A stretch of 57,521 nucleotides of DNA, from assembly GCA_014191755.1 (NCBI GenBank), contig BJHE01000013.1:1-57521 (forward strand), written 5' to 3'. The translations under genes and the position numbers were made by a program. Numbering within the stretch: the first letter of the stretch is position 1; the number at the start of each line of letters is the position of its first letter. The notes below the pieces were generated by a model that saw nothing but the letters and a program-made list of their open reading frames with translations, ran no database searches and was not told the DNA's origin. Below, piece after piece: positions 1 to 8,030 of this stretch. Source of the stretch: Cyanobium sp. (GTDB lineage Bacteria > Cyanobacteriota > Cyanobacteriia > PCC-6307 > Cyanobiaceae).

Positions 1-21
1 GGGCAGAAGGGAGGGCGGCCC

Positions 22-57
22 AGGGTTGTGCCGATGGGTTCCAACCGGCACAACCCT
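22..57. repeat. 12-bp perfect inverted repeat (hairpin)
   Basis: The arms AGGGTTGTGCCG (22-33) and CGGCACAACCCT (46-57) are perfectly complementary across a 12-base spacer. There is no T-run on either side, so it is not a clear intrinsic terminator. It may end the transcript of a gene lying before the window or form a leader structure ahead of the metal transporter gene. Confidence 0.6.
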
Positions 58-66
58 AGGGCGGTT

Positions 67-85
67 GATAGTGGGAATGGTTATC
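67..85. promoter_or_regulatory. Fur/Zur-family box upstream of the metal-binding protein gene
   Basis: The 19-mer GATAGTGGGAATGGTTATC agrees by eye with the classical Fur-family 19-mer GATAATGATAATCATTATC at 14 of 19 positions, including both outer GATA/TATC arms. It lies about 94 bases upstream of the proposed GTG start of a Zn/Mn-type binding protein. That position and target gene fit Zur control in response to zinc. Assigning it to Zur rather than Fur is inference. Confidence 0.55.
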
Positions 86-178
86 GTTTGCGCGGTTGTC
101 TTGAGGCTTGTGTCGCTGCTGTCACCTCGTCAGGGCTCCGGGTTCAGGCGGTTCCGCGTTCAGGGCCGGCCGACCCCC

Positions 179-1099
179 GTGTCCAGGCCATGGCTGGCCA
201 CTCTCTTTCTGGGCGCCGCCTTGCTGCTGCCGCCTGCCCCTGCCCGGGCGGCCACTGTCGTCGCTGCGGACGGCGTGCTCTGCGACCTCACCCGCACCCT
301 GGCAGACGGGCTGATCACGGTGGTCTGCCTCCTGCCAGCCAGCCAGGACCCTCACCAGGCGGCGCTGCGGCCCAGCGATCGCCAGGTTCTGGCCCAGTCC
401 GATCTGGTGCTGGTGAATGGCTATGGCCTCACCCCCGCCCTGAGCAAGGTGCAGGGGCGTCGGCCCCAGGTGGCGGTGGCGGAGCTGGCGGTGCCCAACA
501 GCCCCAGCTTCGAGGGTGCCGGCGGTGTGCGGGACCCCCATGTCTGGCATGACCCCCGCCAGGGCGCCGCGATGGTGCGGCTGATCGCCGAACGCCTGGC
601 TCCCTTCACCGACCAGGACAGCCGGCTGCGCTCCCGAAGCCAGCAGGCCGCTGGGGTGCTCATCGATCTCGATGCCTGGACCGTTCGACAGATCGCGACG
701 CTGCCCCCCTCGGCCCGGGTGCTGGCCAGCGGCCATCGTGCCTTCCGCAGCTTCGCCATTCGCTACGGGATACGGGAGCTGGCGGTGATCGAATCCTTCA
801 GTACCGCCGGCCTGTTGCGGCCCCAGGGACTCAATCAGGTCAGTGATGCATTGAAGCGTTCCGGCGCTCGCGTCATCTTCCCGGATCGTCTTCCGCCCTC
901 GAAAGCCCTCCGGCGCATCTCCCAGCGCAGCGGAGTTCCGATCAGTTCCGCGGCTCTCTTGGCCGATGGCCTGGCAGCCAAGGCCAGTTACGTGGATACC
1001 TTCACCGCCAACGTCTGCACCTTCGTGGAGGGCCAGGGCGGCAGCTGCGACCGGGCCGGCGGCCAGCAACTGGCGCGCCGCTGGGCGGCCATTCGCTGA
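179..1099 (+). CDS. znuA: Metal (Zn/Mn-type) ABC transporter substrate-binding protein
   Basis: Periplasmic metal-binding lipoprotein-like component of a ZnuABC/MntABC-type importer, cluster A-I fold. The GTG at 179 is chosen because it begins a clean signal peptide (hydrophobic LATLFLGAALLL, cleavage near PARA-A); upstream in-frame codons give an Arg-rich non-signal stretch. Candidate metal ligands, numbered from this start, are His59 (QDPH), His121/His124 in DPHVWHDP, His186 (ASGHRAF) and Asp236 (FPDRL), matching the His-His-His-Asp/Glu pattern of the family. The usual His-rich loop of ZnuA is short or absent here. No permease or ATPase genes are adjacent in the window; the next gene is an outer-membrane-like protein. 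A Fur/Zur-like box upstream supports zinc regulation. Manganese specificity cannot be excluded. Confidence 0.85.
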   Translation: MSRPWLATLFLGAALLLPPAPARAATVVAADGVLCDLTRTLADGLITVVCLLPASQDPHQAALRPSDRQVLAQSDLVLVNGYGLTPALSKVQGRRPQVAVAELAVPNSPSFEGAGGVRDPHVWHDPRQGAAMVRLIAERLAPFTDQDSRLRSRSQQAAGVLIDLDAWTVRQIATLPPSARVLASGHRAFRSFAIRYGIRELAVIESFSTAGLLRPQGLNQVSDALKRSGARVIFPDRLPPSKALRRISQRSGVPISSAALLADGLAAKASYVDTFTANVCTFVEGQGGSCDRAGGQQLARRWAAIR

Positions 1100-1196
1100 G
1101 TGCCGCGGCGCACCTCGGCGTGGCAGCCCGCTGCGCCTGGATCCTCCTGTTTTCGCTCAATCCCTCCCCAGTCGTTTCTTCATCCGCAATCCCGTC

Positions 1197-2123
1197 ATGG
1201 TGTTTCCATTCTCCTGCCGCTTCCGCTGGCCGTTCAGCTCGGGCCTGGCAGGGCTCCTGCTGCTCTCCGGCGCACCTGCCCTGAGCCATGGCGCCGATGG
1301 CCAGGCCGGCCGGGTGGCTCCGGGCCAGTTCCGCGTGCTGCCGCTGATCACGATCGAGGGCCACGGCGGCTTTGAGAACAACATCGAGGGCCAGCCTCGC
1401 CACTACGCCATCGATGCCCAGATGGGCACGGTGCTGGAGTGGGGTCTCAACAACGGTGGCGTGTTCGCCATCGAGATGGAACTGGGCCCGGCTTTCGTGT
1501 GGGGTGAGGCCGAGCATTTCTATGGCCGGGTGGAACCAGCCGGCCAGGAGGAGGAGCACGACCACCACGGGCTGCCTGGCTCGAACTGGCGCCGCACCGA
1601 TATCAAGGGTCGGCTGCAGCTGGTGTATCAACCCAGCCGCCGCCTCGAACTCAGCGCCGAGTGGATGCCCTACCTGATCACGACCAGTCAGGGTGAAGAT
1701 GTGCGCGGCCTGCGCCAGCAGCTCTCGCTGGCCGGCACCATGGCGCTGGGTAACGGTGATGTGAACTTTGCCCTGGGCGATGGGCTCGCGACGATTGCCG
1801 ACGGCCTCTTTCTGGCGGTGGAGAACCGAAACGGCTGGGATTCCACCGGCACCTACCTGGGCAACTACACCGACACCCGCCTGGGCCTGGGTTTCAACGT
1901 GGATCTGCTCAACCTGACCATGGATGCGGGGCCGCGCTTCTACCAGCCGGGCAGCTATTCCGGCCTCGGGGGGCGGGTTGACTGGGGCGGCGAGATCGAA
2001 CTGACCTACCCGCTCAGCTCCCGCACCGTGCTGTTCACCCACTGGCAACCGATGTACAACACCCAGGTCGGCATGGCCGGCTGGGTGCATCACGTGGGCG
2101 CGGGGGTGACCTTCAGCTTCTGA
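1197..2123 (+). CDS. Secreted, probable outer-membrane beta-barrel protein beside znuA-like gene
   Basis: 308 residues with an N-terminal signal peptide (hydrophobic SSGLAGLLLLSG, cleavage near ALSHG-A). The body alternates short amphipathic beta strands (for example LQLVYQPSRRLELSAEW, LGLGFNVDLLNLTMDAG) and ends VTFSF with a terminal Phe, the classical signature of outer-membrane barrels. A His/Glu cluster, EEEHDHHG, around residue 120 could bind metal. It follows the metal-binding protein by 97 bases in the same direction, so a role in outer-membrane passage of zinc or a related metal is suggested by context only. I do not recognise a named family. The ATG at 1197 is chosen because the signal peptide starts there. 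Confidence 0.7.
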   Translation: MVFPFSCRFRWPFSSGLAGLLLLSGAPALSHGADGQAGRVAPGQFRVLPLITIEGHGGFENNIEGQPRHYAIDAQMGTVLEWGLNNGGVFAIEMELGPAFVWGEAEHFYGRVEPAGQEEEHDHHGLPGSNWRRTDIKGRLQLVYQPSRRLELSAEWMPYLITTSQGEDVRGLRQQLSLAGTMALGNGDVNFALGDGLATIADGLFLAVENRNGWDSTGTYLGNYTDTRLGLGFNVDLLNLTMDAGPRFYQPGSYSGLGGRVDWGGEIELTYPLSSRTVLFTHWQPMYNTQVGMAGWVHHVGAGVTFSF

Positions 2124-2132
2124 GCTGCCAGG

Positions 2133-2150
2133 GGGCGGGCCCGACCGCCC
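2133..2150. terminator. Possible bidirectional stem-loop between convergent genes
   Basis: GGGCGG (2133-2138) pairs with CCGCCC (2145-2150) around a six-base loop in the 27-base gap between the barrel gene and flv1, which converge here. No U-tract follows, so termination activity is uncertain. Confidence 0.3.
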
Positions 2151-4214
2151 TCAGTAGTTCGCCCCGCTGCGGCGCTGGTGTACCGCCGTGGTGCCTGCCG
2201 GATCGAGCAGGCCGCCGTGGCTCACCTGGGCATAGAGGATCCAGTGGTCGCCGCATTCCATCCGCGCTGTGACCCGCGCCTCCAGCCAGGCCAGGGCCTC
2301 CGGCAGGAGTGGTTGGCCGCCGGGGCTGGCTTCGAGCTCCAGGCCCGCGAAGCGGTTGGCGCCGGGGGGGAAGGGTTGCAGGAACTGGCGCATCGGCCCC
2401 GTTTCCCGCCCTGCCGCCAGCACGTTGAGGGCGAAGCGGTCGCCCACGTGCAGCAGACTCTCCACCGCCCGCTCCCGCGCCACCGCCACCGTGAAACCCG
2501 GCGGGTTGAAGCTGGCCTGGCTCACCCAGCTGGCCACCATCGCTCCGCCCAGGGCCGCTTCTCCTTCCCCCTTGCGGGCCGTGACCACGCAGAGGGAGCC
2601 CACCAACCGGCCCAGGGCCTGCACGGCGGGGTTGCTGCGGCTCTCCTCGAGGCCGCCGCCGCCGCTGCGCCGCTGGCTGCGGCGTTGTTCGGTCTGCAGC
2701 TGACGGCCCAGGGAGATGCCCGTTTCCTCCAGGGTTCGCAGGGTGGCTGGATCGGGGCTGAACTTCACCCGGATCGGCTCGAAGGCGAAGCGGAAGCCGC
2801 CATCGCGGAGCTTGTTCTCCAGCAGGTCGATCGCCTCGCCGCTCCAGCCGAAGCTGCCGAACACCCCCACCGGTTTCTCGCGATCTCCTTCCGCCAGCAC
2901 CGTGCCCAGGGCCGAGACGATCGGGGTGGGGGCATGGCCCCCGAGGGTGGGGGAGCCGATCAGCAGGGCATCGCCGGCGCGGATCGCGGCGATCAGCTGC
3001 TCGCTGGGGGCGAACTCGCAGTTGAGGCTCTCCACCCGCACACCGCTGCGGGCCACCCCCTGGGCCAAGGCATCGGCGATGGCGGCGGTGTTGCCGTAGG
3101 CGCTGGCGTACAGCAGCGTGACGGTGAGGCCGGAGCGGCCTTGGCTCTCCCCCCAGCGGCGGTAATCGGCCAGCAGGCTGCGCCAGCTGGTGGCGATCGC
3201 CGGACCATGGCCCGGCGCGATCGTGCGGATCGGCAATGCATCGAGCCGGTCCACCACCGCCTCCACCTGGCGGGCCATCGGCGCCATCAGACAGTCGTAG
3301 TAGTAGCGGCGATCCTCCTCAGTGCTGCTGAGATTGGCCTCGGAGAAGGCCTCGCCGCAGAGGTGGGCGGCGAAGAACTTGCCGCTCATCAGCAGTCCCG
3401 TGCGCTCCTCGAAGGCCACCAGGCCGCCGGGCCAGCGGGGCGTGGGCACCGGAATCAGGGTGAGGCGGTGACCGCCGGCCAACTCGCGGCTCACCTCCTG
3501 CTTCACCACATCGATCGGGGGCAGGGGCGGCAGGGCTGCTTCGCCAGCCAGGTCCGCCGGGGTGGCCTGGGAGGAAGCGGGGCCTGGGGCCGAGCCGGCA
3601 TCGCCGCTCGGGATTGAATCGGCAGCACTGCTCACGCCCGCGCCGCTCGCCCCGGTGCCAGCAACACCGGAGCCGCCAGCGCCCGAGCCCGGTTTCTGCT
3701 GGTTCCAGAGGTCGCTGAGCAGCCGCGCCCCGGCATTGGAGGCCACCAGCATCAGGGCGGGCCAGCGCTCGGCCAGCTGGCGCAGCAGGGCTACCCGGTT
3801 GGGGTTCACATGGCCCACCACCACCTTTAGGGCCGCCTCAGCTGGCACCAGAGCGGCCAGAGCCTCCAGGAAGGGCGCGGCGAAGGAGGCGCCGGGCGGA
3901 TGCACCAGCACCGGCGGCACCGGCTGGCCCGCGGCGGTGCTGCCGGCGGCGAACAGGAAGCTGTTGGCGCTGGTGCCCCGCTCCAGGCCGTACTCCACCT
4001 CGAAGCGCAGGCGCTGCGGGCTCAGGCCTCGCAGGCAGGTGAGGCCCGGATCGATCGGCAGCACGATCACCGAGCGACCGGTGGCATCGGCAGTGGCGTT
4101 GTTGCTACCCAGGCCGGCCTGCAGGGTGATCGGGGCGGTGGTTGGAGCGGTGGTCGGGGCGGCCGCGGAGGGATCGGGCATGGCGGGCGCTGTGGAGGGG
4201 TGGGAGGCGGCCAT
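2151..4214 (-). CDS. flv1: Flavodiiron protein Flv1 (degenerate diiron site)
   Basis: A-type flavodiiron protein with a C-terminal flavin reductase domain (cyanobacterial C-type), 687 residues. Order: metallo-beta-lactamase-like domain (about 50-345), flavodoxin domain (TVTLLYASAYGNTAAIADAL, about 365-510), NAD(P)H:flavin reductase-like domain (about 535-687, VTARKGEGEAALGGAMVASW). It is Flv1 rather than Flv3 because the canonical HxExDH iron motif reads HVNPNR near residue 134 and the CDAFG Asp is replaced in GKFFAAH, while the last His (APGHGP) remains. An Ala/Gly/Ser-rich insert of roughly 50 residues (about 172-225) interrupts the lactamase-like domain and makes the protein longer than usual. 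The start overlaps the flv3 stop by one base (TGATG), indicating translational coupling. Flv1/Flv3 reduce O2 to water downstream of photosystem I (established). Confidence 0.9.
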   Translation of the reverse strand: MAASHPSTAPAMPDPSAAAPTTAPTTAPITLQAGLGSNNATADATGRSVIVLPIDPGLTCLRGLSPQRLRFEVEYGLERGTSANSFLFAAGSTAAGQPVPPVLVHPPGASFAAPFLEALAALVPAEAALKVVVGHVNPNRVALLRQLAERWPALMLVASNAGARLLSDLWNQQKPGSGAGGSGVAGTGASGAGVSSAADSIPSGDAGSAPGPASSQATPADLAGEAALPPLPPIDVVKQEVSRELAGGHRLTLIPVPTPRWPGGLVAFEERTGLLMSGKFFAAHLCGEAFSEANLSSTEEDRRYYYDCLMAPMARQVEAVVDRLDALPIRTIAPGHGPAIATSWRSLLADYRRWGESQGRSGLTVTLLYASAYGNTAAIADALAQGVARSGVRVESLNCEFAPSEQLIAAIRAGDALLIGSPTLGGHAPTPIVSALGTVLAEGDREKPVGVFGSFGWSGEAIDLLENKLRDGGFRFAFEPIRVKFSPDPATLRTLEETGISLGRQLQTEQRRSQRRSGGGGLEESRSNPAVQALGRLVGSLCVVTARKGEGEAALGGAMVASWVSQASFNPPGFTVAVARERAVESLLHVGDRFALNVLAAGRETGPMRQFLQPFPPGANRFAGLELEASPGGQPLLPEALAWLEARVTARMECGDHWILYAQVSHGGLLDPAGTTAVHQRRSGANY

Positions 4215-6040
4215 CAGTAGTGGTTGCCCACCTTGCGGTGGTGCACGGCGGTGGTGCTGGTGGTGTCCGCCACGTTGCCCTCCTCTACCACCGCATAGAT
4301 GATCCAGTGGTCGGGTCCTTCAAGGCGCTGAGCTACACGGCAGCCGAGGAAGGCCAGGGCATCGCCCAGCACCGGCCCGCCGACCGCCACCCCATCGAGG
4401 GTGGCCACTCCGGCGAAGCGGTCGGCACCGGGGGGGAAGCGGCGCAGGAAGTGGCGCAGCAGCTCCTGGTGGTTGTCCTCACGCAGAACGTTGAGCACGA
4501 AGCGATCGCCCACCTGCATCAGGGCCTCGATCGCCCGGTCCTTGGCCACCGCCACCGTGAGCCCCGGCGGCTCGAAGCTGGCCTGGCTCACCCAGCTCGC
4601 CACCATGGCGCCGCTGCGCAGGGATTCCCCTTCCCCCTGCCGCGCCGTAACCACATACAGTCCGCCGGAAAGCCGGCCCAGGGCCTTGTCGAGGTCGCCA
4701 TCGAGGCTCTTCATTGCCGCGATCGTCTTCTCGCGGGTGAGCAGCTGGCCCAGGTCGGTGCCGGCCTCCTCGCAGCGCTGGTAATCCTCGGCCGAGGGCA
4801 CCTGGCGGATCCGCAGCGGCTCGAAGGCCTGCTTCTGGCCCAGACCCCGCAGCTGGGAGGCCACGGTGTCGATCGCTTCGTCGTTGCCGCCGTAGGCGTC
4901 GTAGCAGGCCACCCATTGGCCGCTCTGCAGGGCCGCCAGCAGGGTGCCGATCGAGGCCTGCAGCTCCGCATCGGGCTGGGCCGGCCAGGTGGGCACCACC
5001 ACGGCGCTGGCTTCCCCCACCAGGGCGGCCAGCTCCTGGGCATCGGTGGCGCGCAGATCCACCAGCTGCACCTGGGCTTCGGCCTTGCCGATGCCGCGGG
5101 CGATCGCCTGGCTGATGCGGTCGCAGAAGCCGTATTGGCTCAAGTAACAGACCGCCGCATAGGCCTCCCCCTTGCTGCGGCCGGTGCTCCAGTCGCGGTA
5201 GTCGCCCAGCCAGAGATCAAGGTGGTGGCGCAGCAGCGGGCCGTGGCCCACGGCGATCGTGTTGAGTGCCGGCAGCGCGTCCATGCGCTTCATCGCCTGC
5301 AGCACGCTGCGGGCGTTGGGGCCCATCAGGCAGTCGTAGTAGAAGCGGAAATCGGGGGCGATGGCGCCCGGATCGCTGTCGAACAGCTCCTCAGAGCAGT
5401 AATGCAGGCCGAAGGCATCGCAGGTGTAGAGGATGCCGGTGCCGTGGTCGAAGGAGAAGATCGTGTCGGGCCAATGGAGGTTGGGGGCACTGAGGAACTC
5501 GAAGCGGTGCGCCACGCCGCTGCTGGGGTTGGTGCCCAGATCCAGCTCCTCGCCGCTCTTGACGGCGCGGGAGCGGAAGGCGCGGTGCACCTGGTTTTCC
5601 AGGAACTGGATCGCCACCTTTGAGCCCACGATCTCGATCTCGGGGTGGAGGTCGATCAGGTGACCGATCAGGCCGGAGTGGTCCGGTTCGGTGTGGCTCA
5701 CGATCAGATGGTCGATCGTGGTGGGATCGATGTCCTCCTTCAGGAGCGGCAGCCAGGTGTCCTCGAACTTGAGATGGCTGGTGTCGATCAGGGCGGTGCG
5801 CTCGCCCCGCACCAGAAAGGCGTTGTAGGTGGTGCCATTGCGCAGGCCGAATTCGATGTCGAAGCGGCTGCGGTCCCAATCGAGCGAGCGGATCGCGGTG
5901 GTGTCAGCGGCGATCGATTGCCGCTGCAGAGAAAGGCGTGGCGGCGGTGCGGTGGCAGTGGCAGTGGCGGTGGCGGATCCAGGAGCCGTGGAGAGGGGCG
6001 AGTGGCTTTGGGAAGAAGGTGAAGAAGAGGTGATCGTCAC
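4214..6040 (-). CDS. flv3: Flavodiiron protein Flv3 (canonical diiron ligands)
   Basis: 608 residues from the GTG at 6040. The lactamase-like domain keeps HTEPDHSG near residue 115, CDAFG near 208 and VGHGP near 260, the full iron-ligand set, so this is the canonical partner in the Flv1/Flv3 heterodimer that performs the Mehler-like reduction of O2 using NADPH-derived electrons. A flavodoxin domain (YAAVCYLSQYGFCDRISQAI) and a C-terminal flavin reductase domain (VTARQGEGESLRSGAMVASW) follow. The N-terminus has a low-complexity SATATATATAPPP stretch encoded by a GTGGCA-like hexanucleotide repeat. It is the first gene of the flv3-flv1 operon and lies about 480 bases from the next gene upstream, room for a promoter. 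No clear ATG start is available, hence the GTG. Confidence 0.9.
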   Translation of the reverse strand: MTITSSSPSSQSHSPLSTAPGSATATATATAPPPRLSLQRQSIAADTTAIRSLDWDRSRFDIEFGLRNGTTYNAFLVRGERTALIDTSHLKFEDTWLPLLKEDIDPTTIDHLIVSHTEPDHSGLIGHLIDLHPEIEIVGSKVAIQFLENQVHRAFRSRAVKSGEELDLGTNPSSGVAHRFEFLSAPNLHWPDTIFSFDHGTGILYTCDAFGLHYCSEELFDSDPGAIAPDFRFYYDCLMGPNARSVLQAMKRMDALPALNTIAVGHGPLLRHHLDLWLGDYRDWSTGRSKGEAYAAVCYLSQYGFCDRISQAIARGIGKAEAQVQLVDLRATDAQELAALVGEASAVVVPTWPAQPDAELQASIGTLLAALQSGQWVACYDAYGGNDEAIDTVASQLRGLGQKQAFEPLRIRQVPSAEDYQRCEEAGTDLGQLLTREKTIAAMKSLDGDLDKALGRLSGGLYVVTARQGEGESLRSGAMVASWVSQASFEPPGLTVAVAKDRAIEALMQVGDRFVLNVLREDNHQELLRHFLRRFPPGADRFAGVATLDGVAVGGPVLGDALAFLGCRVAQRLEGPDHWIIYAVVEEGNVADTTSTTAVHHRKVGNHY

Positions 6041-6518
6041 AGTTCTTTCGATCCGGCATCGTGGTGGGGTGGACTGTAGGAACTTCCTGGGGGACCGGTG
6101 CCCTGCCGTGCTCGCATCGCGGGTTGAAGTCGCCGCCGGCACTCGCTCCGGGTTGCGGCGGTTACGCCCCGCAGAGGATTGATCGCTCGTGTTGGGCAGA
6201 TGATCGACGCCCACCAGCGTGAGATAACGGCGGTCGGCGCTGAGCCCGGGCCTTGAGCGGGTGTTTTGGAGGGGGGTGTGCCGGTTGCCTGGCCGTTGTC
6301 GCGCACGCTTCCGTAGCCGGCGGAGATCGCCACCTTCAGGAAGGAGAAGGCTGGCGCGTTGTTCCTGTGATGTTCTCGATCCGTACTGGCGCTCGAAGCC
6401 GAGGGGATGGTGGCGCAGTCGCGGTGCCACAGGTGAGGCGAGCGTCCGCACGACCATCCCAAGATCTTCACCTGTTGTCGTTTTAAAGTCGCTGGCTGAG
6501 CGTCGGTAGCAGGGTTTT
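6041..6518. other. Intergenic region upstream of flv3, no gene seen
   Basis: Reading frames here lack recognisable protein features. It must contain the flv3-flv1 promoter (minus strand), but I could not assign -35/-10 boxes with confidence. A weak inverted pair AGGTGA/TCACCT lies around 6430-6480 and is unremarkable. Confidence 0.5.
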
Positions 6519-7031
6519 TCAGAGCCACCACCAGCTCTCGAAGCAGGCGGCCTGACCGCAGGCTTCCCCCGCCTCGTTGCGCAGGGTCCAGAGCCGGGCG
6601 CCCTCGATGCGGAACCGGCGGCCCTGGCTGTCGATGCGGATGCCGCCGTAGTTGCTGATCGCCTCGCGGCGCAGGGCGAGGGCCAGGGCGCCGGCGCGGG
6701 CCTGCCGTTCCGCCGGTTCGGCCGTGAGGCGCGAGGGCATGCCCACCATCGACGCCCAGGGGCGCTGCCACAGCCGCAGCGCTGCCGCGTTGGCGTAGGT
6801 GAGGCGGGGATCGTCGCCGCCGTCGTGGGCGAGCACGACACTCGCCGTGGCGAAGAGTTCCTGGGCCTGGAGCCGCAGCGGCCGCTCCGCAGGACCAGCC
6901 AGCAGCGGCACCCCATAGGCACGGCGGTGTCCCTCCAGGATCCGGGCCGTCCAGGCCTGGCCCTGGGCATTCAGCCAGGGGGGCTCGGCAGCGGTGGCGT
7001 TGTCTTGGGCCATGCCGCCGGAACCACTCAC
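6519..7031 (-). CDS. MEKHLA domain-containing protein
   Basis: 170 residues that match the MEKHLA family throughout, a PAS-related fold also found at the C-terminus of plant HD-ZIP III factors. Family landmarks include LTYANAAALRLW, the SRLTAEPAERQAR segment, ISNYGGIRI and a C-terminal GQAACFESWWW. Function in cyanobacteria is not established; a ligand- or redox-sensing role is the usual suggestion. The GTG start at 7031 overlaps the stop of the upstream SWIM gene in a GTGA arrangement, indicating coupling; an alternative start is the ATG at 7013. The pairing suggests the two proteins act in the same process, but this is inference. Confidence 0.88.
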   Translation of the reverse strand: MSGSGGMAQDNATAAEPPWLNAQGQAWTARILEGHRRAYGVPLLAGPAERPLRLQAQELFATASVVLAHDGGDDPRLTYANAAALRLWQRPWASMVGMPSRLTAEPAERQARAGALALALRREAISNYGGIRIDSQGRRFRIEGARLWTLRNEAGEACGQAACFESWWWL

Positions 7032-7933
7032 CCCACCGCTCCTGCCCCATCGCCGGATTCTTCCCCGTTGGTCGTGGAGTCCGCGCCGGCTGCCATGGCG
7101 CGCACCATGGCCAACTGGCCCATGGCCATCCCCTGCTCTCGCAGACGTTCCAGGAACAGCCGGTTGGCCTCAGGGAAACGGGGTTCTTCCGCCAGGGGTA
7201 GGGGACCGGCCCCCTCCAGTCCCGATTCACCCTCCAGGGCCGGTGTGATCACCACCAGGTCGGGATCGAGGGCGGCGTCGTAGCGCCACCAGCGGGCCGG
7301 ATCGGCGATCGCCGCGTGCACCGGATGGGGCACATGCTCCTGCCGCAGCACCGCCCCCTGGCGGCGCCGCTCGGCCAGGTCGGCCAGGAGCTGGCTGCGG
7401 GTGCGGCCGCGCAGCTGGAAGAGCACGAAGGGATCCTCCGAGAAGCGGTCGCCCATCAGGTAGTACACCGCGCTCACGTGCTTGCAGGGATTGGCCTTGT
7501 CGGGGCAGGTGCATTCACTGCGCACTTCCTGCAACTTGAACGGAAACAGCCGCTTGCCGCTGGCGGCGAAGGCCCGCTCGATGTCCTGGGGCATGATCCC
7601 GGCCAGCAGCTGGGCCGACCAGCGCGCCTTCAGGCTCAGGGCCTCGAGCACGTAGCCCCAGTCCTCGTCATTGAGCACATCGAGCCAGAGCTTCACCTTG
7701 TAGGGATCCTCACCGGTGCCCTGCACGCGGGCATGCACCCGCCTTCCTTCAAAGCGGATCGACACCACGTTGCCGGAACGGGCGTAGTCCCAGGCTCGCT
7801 CCAGCCGTTTCTTGAAGCGGTAGGCGTTGATCAGTTCCATCCACTGCTCCACCCACCAGGGCTGCTGGCCCAGGCCCTGCTGGCCCAGTTGAGTGGTGAT
7901 TCCGTTGCTGTTTCCCGTTGTGGAAACGACCAT
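7028..7933 (-). CDS. SWIM zinc finger family protein
   Basis: About 301 residues from the ATG at 7933 (an in-frame ATG at 7990 would add 19). The central motif CTCPDKANPCKHVSAVYY is a textbook SWIM finger (CxCx-n-CxH) for zinc-dependent DNA or protein binding. Upstream of it lies a basic region typical of the family (WVEQWMELINAYRFKKRLER, GRRVHARVQGT). SWIM proteins in bacteria are often encoded near SNF2-type helicases and may act as their partners (established association). Here such a helicase lies about 2.6 kb away on the same strand (10505-13594), separated by two + strand genes. It is the first gene of a two-gene unit with MEKHLA and is divergent from the FAD monooxygenase gene. Confidence 0.88.
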   Translation of the reverse strand: MVVSTTGNSNGITTQLGQQGLGQQPWWVEQWMELINAYRFKKRLERAWDYARSGNVVSIRFEGRRVHARVQGTGEDPYKVKLWLDVLNDEDWGYVLEALSLKARWSAQLLAGIMPQDIERAFAASGKRLFPFKLQEVRSECTCPDKANPCKHVSAVYYLMGDRFSEDPFVLFQLRGRTRSQLLADLAERRRQGAVLRQEHVPHPVHAAIADPARWWRYDAALDPDLVVITPALEGESGLEGAGPLPLAEEPRFPEANRLFLERLREQGMAMGQLAMVRAMAAGADSTTNGEESGDGAGAVG

Positions 7934-8030
7934 GCTCGGCAGGATAATGGGCAGGTTGGTTGTGTGCCCAGTCTGCTCTCTCCGAGCCATACCCCTGTGA
8001 TCTCCGGCAGTGTCACCGGATTCTTGACCT

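Noticed and set aside
26..178. 51 extra N-terminal residues for the metal-binding protein
   Set aside because: They include the Fur/Zur-like box and precede a clean signal peptide that starts at GTG 179.
2178..5623. Long open frames on the + strand across flv1/flv3
   Set aside because: They are by-products of high GC codon bias opposite strongly conserved flavodiiron proteins.
6041..6970. Long upstream extension of Flv3 on the minus strand
   Set aside because: It is Arg/Pro-rich, overlaps the real MEKHLA gene in another frame and has no conserved features.
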